NCBI GenBank assembly: GCA_028698615.1 | Contig: JAQVWF010000008.1 | Span: 1-64,000 of the forward strand | Reading direction: 5' to 3' | Source of the DNA: Syntrophorhabdaceae bacterium | GTDB lineage: Bacteria; Desulfobacterota; Syntrophorhabdia; Syntrophorhabdales; Syntrophorhabdaceae | DNA length: 64,000 bases | Shown here: one piece after another, positions 51,790-59,428 of the stretch | Position numbering within the stretch: position 1 is the first letter of the stretch | Layout of the letters: each line of letters opens with the position of its first letter | The notes under the pieces: model-generated | What the model was told of the DNA's origin: nothing | Seen by the model: only the letters and a program-made list of their open reading frames with translations | Databases searched by the model: none | Translations under genes and position numbers: made by a program

Positions 51790-53148
51790 TCATACATAAC
51801 CGTAGGCCAGCATTGAATTTGCGACCTTGAGGAAACCGGCCACATTGGCGCCGAAGACGTAGTCGCCCTTCTTGCCGTACATCTCGGCCGCATCAAGACA
51901 GGACCTGTGGATGCTCTTCATGATGCCCAGGAGTCTGGCATCAACCTCTTCGCGTGTCCATGCAAGCCTCATGCTGTTCTGGGACATCTCGAGACCCGAC
52001 GTGGCAACGCCGCCGGCGTTCGCGGCCTTCCCGGGGCCAAACAGGAGGCCCTTCTCCTGGAAGATACGGACCGCCTCGGGCGTTGTTGGCATGTTGGAGC
52101 CTTCCGCCACGCAGATGCAGCCGTTTTTCACCAGCGCCTCGGCATGACCCGCGTCTATCTCGTTCTGCGTCGCGCAGGGCAGTGCTATATCGACCTTGAT
52201 ACCCTGGCTCTTGATGACATCCCAGACGCTCTCGCCAATGTAGCAGACGGCGCCGTCATACCGATCGGCGTATTCGCTTATCCTGCCCCTCTGGACGTTC
52301 TTAAGATCCATGATGTAACCGCACTTGTCGCCCGATATGCCCTGATCGTCTACGATCGTCGAACTGGAATCGCATAAGGTAATGACCTTCCCGCCAAGCT
52401 GGCTCACCTTTTCGATGGCGAACTGGGCTACGTTACCGGAGCCGCTGACTGCCACCGTCTTGCCCTTGAAGTCGAGGCCTTTCGTGGCAAGCATCTCTGC
52501 GGCGAAATATACGCAGCCGTATCCCGTCGCCTCAGGCCTGACGAGGCTCCCGCCGAAGGACAGGCCCTTGCCCGTGAGAACGCCCGTATGGTCGTTCATG
52601 ATCTTCTTGTACATCCCGTACATATAGCCGATCTCCCGGCCGCCTACACCGATATCACCCGCGGGCACGTCACAGTCGGGACCGATATGCCTGAAGAGCT
52701 CAAGCATGTACGCGTGGCAGAATCGCATCACTTCATTGTCCGATTTCCCCTTGGGGTCGAAATCACTGCCGCCCTTGGCGCCCCCCATGGCAAGCGTCGT
52801 AAGGGAGTTCTTGAATATCTGCTCGAACCCGAGAAATTTGAGAATGCCCAGATTGACCGAGGGATGGAAGCGCGTACCGCCCTTGTAGGGACCGATGGCG
52901 TTGTTATACTGGATGCGGTAACCCCTGTTTATCTGCAGGTCTCCCCTGTCATCCACCCAGGGCACGCGAAACATCACCACCCGGTCGGGCTCGACGATCC
53001 TTTCGTATATCTTTGCCTTGACAAACTCCGGGTGTCTCTTCGCCGTGGGCTCAAGGCACTCCAGAACTTCCTCGGCGGCCTGGTGGAACTCAAATTCATA
53101 AGGATCCTGTTTCTTTATTTTTTCTAGTATTTCGCTGGTCACTGACAT
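51790..53148 (-). CDS. gdhA: hexameric glutamate dehydrogenase
   Basis: A 452-residue glutamate dehydrogenase of the bacterial hexameric class that usually prefers NADP(H). It carries YKGGTRFHPSVN (substrate-binding Lys), GGAKGGSDFDPKGK (catalytic Lys region), GDIGVGGREIGYM and VSGSGNVAQFA for the nucleotide. The length agrees with E. coli GdhA (447). It fixes ammonium into glutamate; nearby NrfA would make ammonium, but no regulatory link is shown. GGAGG precedes the ATG. Single-gene unit. Confidence 0.95.
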   Translation of the reverse strand: MSVTSEILEKIKKQDPYEFEFHQAAEEVLECLEPTAKRHPEFVKAKIYERIVEPDRVVMFRVPWVDDRGDLQINRGYRIQYNNAIGPYKGGTRFHPSVNLGILKFLGFEQIFKNSLTTLAMGGAKGGSDFDPKGKSDNEVMRFCHAYMLELFRHIGPDCDVPAGDIGVGGREIGYMYGMYKKIMNDHTGVLTGKGLSFGGSLVRPEATGYGCVYFAAEMLATKGLDFKGKTVAVSGSGNVAQFAIEKVSQLGGKVITLCDSSSTIVDDQGISGDKCGYIMDLKNVQRGRISEYADRYDGAVCYIGESVWDVIKSQGIKVDIALPCATQNEIDAGHAEALVKNGCICVAEGSNMPTTPEAVRIFQEKGLLFGPGKAANAGGVATSGLEMSQNSMRLAWTREEVDARLLGIMKSIHRSCLDAAEMYGKKGDYVFGANVAGFLKVANSMLAYGYV

Positions 53149-53570
53149 AAAACAATCCTCCGCGCTCTCGTGTTTTTTTGGATCCTCTTCCTGGCATTCA
53201 ACAGATCTATGCCTCCAAAAGGCCGGCAGACAAATGTCGGGGCCTTTACACCCTCCGCATTCCCTCGTTGCAGGAAGACGACTCCCTTTTTCATATCTTT
53301 CGGTTTTCTCCTTCTGCCGGTATGAGAAAAAACTGGTATATAAAACCCGATAAAAGCAGGTTTTACAATCGGGGAGAAGATGTTTTTGCCATCAGGGTTA
53401 ACCCTATCATACCCATAGTGGTATCCCCGGTAGGAAACGCATCTCCTTTACTGCAAGTGGTTTGCAAGGTATCACCATCGAACCTGTCGGTATGAGGGGA
53501 TTTGTGAAAAATAATGGGATAGCTCAGGGTCAGGCAAAAACCCGAGGTTTTCAGGTTGTCACCCCCTATT
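53149..53570. other. 422-base spacer with palindromes
   Basis: The gap between gdhA (upstream side) and a NarL-like gene. It contains a 12-base palindrome AGGGTTAACCCT (53394-53405), a nearby ATACC/GGTAT pair (53409-53424), and the hairpin listed separately at 53537. These could belong to the gdhA control region, but one 12-base palindrome is expected by chance in a window this size. No coding frame is convincing. Confidence 0.4.
53537..53551 (-). terminator. hairpin after the NarL-like gene
   Basis: On the minus strand AAAACC and GGTTTT pair around a three-base loop and are followed by further T residues, about 20 bases after the stop of the response regulator. The flanking CCTGAAAACC resembles units of the intergenic repeat family. 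Confidence 0.5.
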
Positions 53571-54224
53571 TCAGGAAGCGCTCTGGACCCATTGGATCGC
53601 ATACTTGAGGAGGTCTGTTCCGTCGGCGAGCTTCAGTTTTTCCTTGATATGGGCCCGATAGGATTCGACGGTCTTGATGCTGAGGTGGAGTCGTTCGGCT
53701 ATCTCACGGGTCTTGTTCCCCTGCCCGATGAGCCGGAAAACGGTCAGTTCACGGTTGCTCAGGAGATCGATCGGCGAGGCGCCCTGACTGACCCCCTCGA
53801 CGGACACGAATTTCTCGAGCATTTTGGTCGTAATGCGGTCACTGACGAAGATCTCGCCGTCGAGGACCTTTCTGATGGCGACCAGCACCTTTTCAAGCGC
53901 TTCCTGTTTCATGATGTAACCCCGCGCTCCGGCCCGCAGCGACCGTTCCGCGTAAAGTGTCTCGTCATGCATGGAAACCACGAGGACCGCCATGTCCTTG
54001 TGGCGAAGCCTGATTTCCTTGATGAGTTCGATCCCATCGATGCCGGGCAGCGAGATGTCCACTATCGCCATGTCGGGGACGACCTTCTCGATGGACTCCA
54101 GGGCCATCTGGGCATTCTCCGCCTCGGCGCATACGACAAGGTCGGACTCCTGGTTGATCAGCAGGGTCAATCCCTTCCGCAGAATGGGGTGGTCATCAAC
54201 GATCAGGATCTTTCTTTTAGTCAC
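53571..54224 (-). CDS. NarL-family response regulator
   Basis: A 217-residue regulator. The receiver has the acidic pair Asp10-Asp11, phospho-acceptor Asp56 and Lys106. The C-terminal LuxR-type helix-turn-helix includes LSNRELTVFRLIGQGNKTRE and KTVESYRAHIKEKL. The GTG at 54224 has GGGAGG at correct spacing, while the ATG at 54230 abuts it. It lies 41 bases after a NarX-like kinase gene on the same strand, so the two form a two-component pair. Confidence 0.9.
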   Translation of the reverse strand: MTKRKILIVDDHPILRKGLTLLINQESDLVVCAEAENAQMALESIEKVVPDMAIVDISLPGIDGIELIKEIRLRHKDMAVLVVSMHDETLYAERSLRAGARGYIMKQEALEKVLVAIRKVLDGEIFVSDRITTKMLEKFVSVEGVSQGASPIDLLSNRELTVFRLIGQGNKTREIAERLHLSIKTVESYRAHIKEKLKLADGTDLLKYAIQWVQSAS

Positions 54225-54265
54225 GGACATCCTCCCATGCAACGCGAGATACGGGTCCGCCGCCC

Positions 54266-55822
54266 TTATTCAGCCCCGTGCCTGTTCAAAAAGGTGCAGC
54301 GTATCAGCGTACCGCCCTCGGTGCGGCCCTTTATTTCCAGAACGGCCCCGATCACCGAAGCCCTGTACTGCATGATATTGAGCCCCATTCCCTTCCCATG
54401 GGCCGGGACGCTGCCTATTCCCACACCGTTGTCCTCAACGGTCAGGATGCAGGCCTCGCCGTCCTGCCTTAAGGCGATCGTCACCTTATCTGCCTTACCA
54501 TGTTTTATGGCATTATTCAATGCCTCCTGGACGATTCGGTAAAGATGCGTAGCCGCGGCGTTGTCGCTCAGGAGGACGGGGTTGTCGTAAACGAAGCTGC
54601 AGGTGATACCAAAAAGACGCTCCACATTGGATGCCAGTTCTATGAGGGCCATCATGAGCCCGTCCACCTCAATCCTCACAGGGTTAAGGCCGCGCGCGAA
54701 ACCCCGCGTCAGCGTTATGGCCTGGTCGATAAGACCGACGATCTCGAGAACATCCCCGGGCTTGATGGGCTGCTGTGTGGCGGTCTTCTTCTCGAGCACC
54801 TTCCCCATGAAACCGATGCCCGCCAGGTGCTGGCAGAGGCTGTCATGAAGGTCCTGGCCTATTCTTCGCTGCTCCCTGCCGCTTATCTCGAGAATCTCCC
54901 TCTCGAGGCGTTTTCGCCTCGTCGTATCCCGCACGATACCCAGCGCTTTGTTCGGACCGGACATGACGATGCGGACCTCGAAATCCCGTTTTTCCCCGCC
55001 AAGAGACAGGTGCTGCTCAAAGATCTGCGCTTTCTGGGTCGATATGGACTGTCTTACGCACACCATGACCTGGTCCAGAAGCCTGCGGGGGAGGAACCTC
55101 TCCTGGTCTGATATACAGTAGACGCTTCCCCCGATGACCTTCCCGGCTATGCTCTTGAGGGCGGTAAAATTACCGACATGCAAGCCCAGGAGCGTCCCGG
55201 AACCATCTATCTGGAACATGAGGTCGGGAATGGCCTCAAGAAGCGCACGGTTCTTCGATTCGCTCTCTTTGAGCGCCTCCTCGCCGAACTTGCGCTCGAC
55301 GATCTCGCCTATGCGCTTGGCTATGACATTGATAAGACTCCTCTCCTCCTTGAGGAAAGGCCCCTCATCGGATGTCGTTCTTTTTTCCAGGTAATAAACC
55401 TCCAGCGAGCCGGCGTCCTTCCCATGAACGACAATACGCTGTGATTGTTTCCACCGCGTCCGCGCGAAGCCGCGGCTGACGTAGGAGCGCTCCCCCAGCG
55501 TAATGCGGCTCGCGGTGATATCGGGATACTGCCATGCATCGGGGACGATATCGACGGTCCTCTGCAGGATCTCGTCCAGGGTCGCCCCTTCCTTCTCGAC
55601 AATACCCGATATGGTATAGAGACAGTTGAGTTCCTTGATCCTTTCGTTGAGTTCGTGGGTCCTTTTTTCGAGCTCTTTCTTCGACAGCTCATGCCGCCTG
55701 TCGAGTTCGGTAAGACGCCGCACCCTGTCTTCGGCCCGCTTCAGGGCGGTGGCGAGGTTTCTTTGGGCTTTATCCTCGCCGATGGGGGACTTCTTTTGAT
55801 CTCCTGGGGTCCTGGCACGCAT
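54266..55822 (-). CDS. NarX-like sensor kinase, soluble, GAF-PAS-HisKA_3
   Basis: A 518-residue cytoplasmic kinase. A coiled coil (about 18-70) leads to a GAF-like region (about 75-185) and a PAS domain (about 190-305). The phospho-acceptor is His326 in GQDLHDSLCQHL, and a HATPase domain carries VEDNGVGIG and GMGLNIMQYRA. No membrane segment, so the signal is internal. Its partner is the NarL-like protein encoded next. The start has no outstanding ribosome site. Confidence 0.88.
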   Translation of the reverse strand: MRARTPGDQKKSPIGEDKAQRNLATALKRAEDRVRRLTELDRRHELSKKELEKRTHELNERIKELNCLYTISGIVEKEGATLDEILQRTVDIVPDAWQYPDITASRITLGERSYVSRGFARTRWKQSQRIVVHGKDAGSLEVYYLEKRTTSDEGPFLKEERSLINVIAKRIGEIVERKFGEEALKESESKNRALLEAIPDLMFQIDGSGTLLGLHVGNFTALKSIAGKVIGGSVYCISDQERFLPRRLLDQVMVCVRQSISTQKAQIFEQHLSLGGEKRDFEVRIVMSGPNKALGIVRDTTRRKRLEREILEISGREQRRIGQDLHDSLCQHLAGIGFMGKVLEKKTATQQPIKPGDVLEIVGLIDQAITLTRGFARGLNPVRIEVDGLMMALIELASNVERLFGITCSFVYDNPVLLSDNAAATHLYRIVQEALNNAIKHGKADKVTIALRQDGEACILTVEDNGVGIGSVPAHGKGMGLNIMQYRASVIGAVLEIKGRTEGGTLIRCTFLNRHGAE

Positions 55823-55894
55823 TGTGGCGTCATTATATCATAATTTGAAGAAAGGTTATGGGCAGAAGTGCATGGCCTGATTCTCACGATTATT

Positions 55895-55923
55895 TTGTAA
55901 ATAACTGCAAAAAGTGATATACT
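55895..55923 (+). promoter_or_regulatory. candidate sigma70 promoter for the flavoprotein gene
   Basis: TTGTAA (55895-55900), a 17-base spacer, then TATACT (55918-55923) make a good sigma70-like promoter. The leader to the ATG at 56003 would be about 72 bases. It points away from the divergent sensor kinase gene. Confidence 0.5.
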
Positions 55924-56002
55924 GAACCGGTCGTGTTTTCATTTTATCCTTCTCTTCTCATTCTTCAGCATCCGGTATAAAAGTGATTCACGGCATAAAG
56001 GG

Positions 56003-57124
56003 ATGATGCTGCCAGAACTTACCATCAAAGGAAAAAGCGTAAAACTGCCCATTATCCAAGGAGGTATGGGCATCGGTGTTTCCCTCTCACCCCTCGCGAG
56101 TGCCGTAGCTGCCGAAGGCGGCATCGGCATCGTCTCCAGCGCATGCCTCGACAGACTCCTCGGAAAACGCAATAACAAGGTATACAGCACCTATGACGCC
56201 GTCTATGAAGAGGTTTGCCTGTCACGGGAGAAAGGAGGCGTCTCGGGCATCAATATCATGGTCGCCATCGCCAGGGACTACGATGTCACCGTAAAAGCAG
56301 CCATCGACGCGAAGGTGGATGTCATCATTTCCGGAGGCGGGCTCCCGTTGACCCTCCCGGGGATCACAAACCCGGGCGAAACCGCCCTCGTTCCCATCGT
56401 CTCTTCGGTGAGAGCTCTCGAGGTCATCTACAAGAAATGGGAACGCCTTGGTTACCGGCCCGACGCCGTTGTGCTGGAAGGACCCCTTGCGGGCGGTCAC
56501 CTTGGCTTCAAGGTGGGTGACCTCGGTCTCGAGTCCAACAAACTGGAGAACCTTTTCCCGCCCATAAAGGATTTCGCCTCACGTCACGGCGATATTCCCG
56601 TGATCGTCGCCGGCGGTATATACGACCGCGATGATATTGCAAGATTCCTCGCGATGGGTGCTGATGGGGTGCAGATGGGAACGCGCTTTCTCGCGACCGT
56701 CGAAAGCAGCGCCACCGAAGCATACAAGCATGCCGTCGTCAACGCGGGCCCGGAGGATATCCTTGTTGCCTCGTCGCCCGGTTCGCCCTGCGGGATGCCC
56801 TTCATGGTGATAAAGGAATCACCCATGTTTGTCTCGGCACTCAACAATCGAAGAAAGCCTCGCTGCGACAAGGGCTACATCATGATGAAAAATAGAGAGG
56901 GCCGCTACGCGGTCTGCAAGGCCCAGGAAGATAGGGGAGGTTTTTTCTGCATCTGCAACGGCCTTCTGAGTTCCGGCGGCTATAACATGGATGCCGAAGA
57001 GCCTCTCTACACCGTTGGTGTCAACGGCTGCCGTGTCGACCGCATCAGTACCGTGCGGGATGTCATGGATGAGCTCAGGGGTGTCATCCCCGCCACACAG
57101 ATCAGATCAACAGAAGCAGCCTGA
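56003..57124 (+). CDS. nitronate monooxygenase / FabK-like flavoprotein
   Basis: A 373-residue FMN-dependent TIM-barrel enzyme of the 2-nitropropane dioxygenase superfamily. It shows PIIQGGMGIGVS near the N-terminus, IISGGGLP, the GPLAGGHLGF segment and GADGVQMGTRFLATVES for FMN phosphate. Four Cys in the C-terminal region (CDKGYIMM, CKAQ, CICNG) are an unusual addition compared with short FabK proteins. It may be a nitronate monooxygenase, an enoyl-ACP reductase or a uncharacterised oxidoreductase. ATG at 56003 or 56006. Confidence 0.82.
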   Translation: MMLPELTIKGKSVKLPIIQGGMGIGVSLSPLASAVAAEGGIGIVSSACLDRLLGKRNNKVYSTYDAVYEEVCLSREKGGVSGINIMVAIARDYDVTVKAAIDAKVDVIISGGGLPLTLPGITNPGETALVPIVSSVRALEVIYKKWERLGYRPDAVVLEGPLAGGHLGFKVGDLGLESNKLENLFPPIKDFASRHGDIPVIVAGGIYDRDDIARFLAMGADGVQMGTRFLATVESSATEAYKHAVVNAGPEDILVASSPGSPCGMPFMVIKESPMFVSALNNRRKPRCDKGYIMMKNREGRYAVCKAQEDRGGFFCICNGLLSSGGYNMDAEEPLYTVGVNGCRVDRISTVRDVMDELRGVIPATQIRSTEAA

Positions 57125-57170
57125 GGGAATTCCCCGTAAAAGTCAACCTCTTGCCGAACACCCTATGAGT

Positions 57171-57198
57171 CGTCATTCCGGCGAAGGCCGGAATGACG
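57171..57198. repeat. short perfect-arm inverted repeat (CGTCATTCCGGC type)
   Basis: CGTCATTCCGGC and GCCGGAATGACG are exact complements separated by GAAG. This 28-base element is a well-known type of dispersed repeat in many proteobacterial genomes. It lies between the flavoprotein gene and the dipeptidase gene and can form a terminator-like hairpin. Only one copy is seen here. Confidence 0.75.
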
Positions 57199-57361
57199 GA
57201 AAACCTTTGGATCGTCCGGGAAGAGGCTGGCTCATGCGTCCCCGTCAGGTATCCTCACCCCTTATCTCTTACTCCTTACGGTTCTTGAATACTCCTCATC
57301 GCCTGTTGAAAACAGGGCCGGGTTTTGATAATGTGTACAAAACGCCGGAGGTGCCGCCTGC

Positions 57362-58141
57362 ATGAATAAACAAATCGCTGCCGGGATTTACCCTGTCGTT
57401 TGCGCAGGTTTGTTGCTGCTGTTCCTCTTTCTTCCTTTTCACGCGGGAGCAGGCGAAGATGTGCGCAACCGCTTCGTCGATATCAAGAAACATATTCCCT
57501 CCATCGTCACAGACATGCGCTATTTCGGCCCCCACAACTTTGTCGGGGAGCGGATCGACGGTTACGGCGCCCCCAGGTGCCTTCTCACCGTCGAGACCGC
57601 CGAGGCGCTGAAACGAGTCCAATCGCACCTGAAAGGTTTTTCCTTCTCCCTGAAGATATATGATTGCTACAGACCTCAGCGGGCGGTGAACCATTTCGTC
57701 AGGTGGGCAAAGGACACTGCCGACACGCGGACAAGAGAGGAGTTCTATCCCACCGTCGACAAGAGCCGCCTCTTCAAGGATGGATACATAGCGGAAAGAT
57801 CAGGGCATTCCCGGGGCAGCACCGTCGACCTGACCATTGTGCCCGTGCCGCTGCCCGAAGAAGAGTCTTACCGTCCGGGTCAGGAACTCTTCGCCTGCTT
57901 TCTCCCTGCGGCTGAACGCTTCCGTGACAACTCCATCGATATGGGTACCGGCTTCGACTGTTTTCACGCCCTCGCCCACACGGCCAGCAAGGATGCGCGC
58001 CCCATCCAGCGCGCAAACCGGCTCCTCCTGAAGACACTCATGGAAAGAGAGGGGTTCGTCAACTATCAACTGGAATGGTGGCACTTCACCCTGAAGGATG
58101 AGCCTTTTCCCAACACGTATTTCGATTTTGTTATTGAATAG
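57362..58141 (+). CDS. VanX/DdpX-like D-Ala-D-Ala dipeptidase
   Basis: A 259-residue M15D-type zinc peptidase. A signal peptide (about 10-30) puts it in the periplasm. The zinc motif SGHSRGSTVD supplies His149 and Asp156; EWWHF supplies catalytic Glu238 and zinc ligand His241. It is somewhat longer than VanX (202) because of its export signal and insert. The likely role is D-Ala-D-Ala cleavage during wall turnover, not vancomycin resistance, since no vanHA genes are near. Apparently a single gene. Confidence 0.88.
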   Translation: MNKQIAAGIYPVVCAGLLLLFLFLPFHAGAGEDVRNRFVDIKKHIPSIVTDMRYFGPHNFVGERIDGYGAPRCLLTVETAEALKRVQSHLKGFSFSLKIYDCYRPQRAVNHFVRWAKDTADTRTREEFYPTVDKSRLFKDGYIAERSGHSRGSTVDLTIVPVPLPEEESYRPGQELFACFLPAAERFRDNSIDMGTGFDCFHALAHTASKDARPIQRANRLLLKTLMEREGFVNYQLEWWHFTLKDEPFPNTYFDFVIE

Positions 58142-58169
58142 GTGAATTCAAGAGAGCGTAATGTGGAAA

Positions 58170-58257
58170 GCATGGCGCATCGTTTGCTTTCGGCCCGTAA
58201 AAGACTTCTTCGGGGTATTGGGGGGGTTTACTGGGGGCCAATACCGACGCGCCATGC
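58170..58257. repeat. nested inverted repeat between convergent genes
   Basis: Outer arms GCATGGCGC (58170-58178) and GCGCCATGC (58249-58257) are exact complements. Inside them GGTATTGG (58214-58221) and CCAATACC (58238-58245) form a second perfect hairpin with a G-rich loop. The whole lies between the dipeptidase and the receiver gene, which converge, so it may be a two-way terminator or a structured insertion. Confidence 0.5.
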
Positions 58258-58288
58258 TGGTGGGCTTTACAGACTGCCGCGGTGAGGT

Positions 58289-58666
58289 TCACGATATCCT
58301 CCCCTGGCATTCGACAATATGCGACAGGGCGGGCACCAGATCATCGTAGAGCCTTCTCTTGGTGACAAAGGCGTTCGCGCCCGCCTTCAACGCGGCCTCC
58401 TTGTAAGCACTGTTCTCATGGATGGTGAGGATCACCACCTTCGTATCGGGCAACATGGCCTTGAGCTCTATCGTTGCATCTATGCCGTTCATCCCGGGCA
58501 TATCGATATCCATGATGACCGCAAGCGGCGCTTCACGGCGGCAATAAACCAGCGCCTCCCGGGCAGTTCTCATCTCTACGAAGGAACATGCGGGAAGTTC
58601 TTCCTTCAGCCACTCATGAAGAAGCCGTCTGAGGTTCACATGGTCGTCGACGATGACAATGGTCAT
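58289..58666 (-). CDS. stand-alone receiver-domain protein
   Basis: A 125-residue single receiver domain (CheY-like) with Asp7-Asp8, phospho-acceptor Asp53 and Lys103. No output domain. The start at 58666 has AGGAGGAGAGA just upstream, which rules out the longer frame to 58738. It follows the LuxR-type regulator and MASE3 kinase genes on the same strand, separated by 108 bases. It may be a phosphate sink or a protein-interaction output for that kinase. Confidence 0.88.
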   Translation of the reverse strand: MTIVIVDDHVNLRRLLHEWLKEELPACSFVEMRTAREALVYCRREAPLAVIMDIDMPGMNGIDATIELKAMLPDTKVVILTIHENSAYKEAALKAGANAFVTKRRLYDDLVPALSHIVECQGRIS

Positions 58667-58774
58667 TCTCTCCTCCTCTGTCGAATGAATAAGAATAACC
58701 GACGGGGATAGTGATTGTATGTCGGGAGAGTTGGACAAATTCGGGGGGAATGTTCGATAAAACTGGAGTATCCC

Positions 58775-59428
58775 TCACTCCAGATCTGTCAGTCCGTGCC
58801 TGATGGCAAATTTAACGAGGCCGGGAATGTCTGTTACGTTCAGTTTTTGCATGAGCCGGCTGCGATATGTCTCGACGGTCTTTGGCGAGAGAAAGATGGT
58901 GCCGGCGATCTCCGCGCTTGATTTTCCCTCCACGACCATCTGGAGTATTTCCCGCTCACGCTGGGTAAGGCGGTCGAGGGGGTTCTCGGGTTCCTTCATA
59001 TCCTGCTTGCTCAGGTAATCGTCTATGACCCTGTCGGAGATCTTCTGGCTCAGGTAGCGGCCGCCTCTGTACACGGTGTTGACGGCGCTCACAACCTCCA
59101 CCCCCGCCGACTCTTTTAAAAGATAGCCCCTGGCGCCGACCTTCAGGGAACGGTATATATGCTCCGTCGTGGAATGCATGGAAAGGATGATGATCTGTGT
59201 CGATGAACTTTCCTGCCGTATCCGGTTTGCGGCGTCAATACCGTTCAGTTCGGGCATGGCTATGTCCATTATGACGATGTCCGGATGAAGCCTCGCCGCC
59301 TGCCTGACGGCTTCTCGTCCATTCGTTGCCTCCCCGGTCACTATAATGTCAGGCTGAGATTCGAGAAGGAGCTTCAACCCGTCCCGCACTATGGCATGGT
59401 CATCGGCTATAAGAACGCTTATTTTCAT
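58775..59428 (-). CDS. LuxR/NarL-type response regulator
   Basis: A 217-residue regulator. The receiver holds Asp9-Asp10, phospho-acceptor Asp55 (VIMDIAMPE) and the GYLLKES lysine. The LuxR-type DNA-binding domain includes LTQREREILQMVVEGKSSAE and KTVETYRSRLMQKL. GGAGG stands seven bases before the ATG. The stop of the upstream kinase gene overlaps this start by four bases (ATGA), so kinase and regulator are made as a pair. Targets unknown. Confidence 0.92.
   Translation of the reverse strand: MKISVLIADDHAIVRDGLKLLLESQPDIIVTGEATNGREAVRQAARLHPDIVIMDIAMPELNGIDAANRIRQESSSTQIIILSMHSTTEHIYRSLKVGARGYLLKESAGVEVVSAVNTVYRGGRYLSQKISDRVIDDYLSKQDMKEPENPLDRLTQREREILQMVVEGKSSAEIAGTIFLSPKTVETYRSRLMQKLNVTDIPGLVKFAIRHGLTDLE

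Noticed and set aside
53394-53405. 12-base palindrome AGGGTTAACCCT as an operator
   Set aside because: About a dozen or more such palindromes are expected by chance in 64 kb, and it is about 250 bases from the gdhA start.
53556-54542. 328-codon plus-strand frame across the NarL-like regulator and kinase end
   Set aside because: Antisense to a conserved receiver/LuxR protein and the HATPase domain; composition is not protein-like.
57362-58141. Vancomycin-resistance interpretation of the VanX-like gene
   Set aside because: No vanH, vanA or regulator neighbours, and it has a signal peptide; a wall-turnover dipeptidase is more likely.
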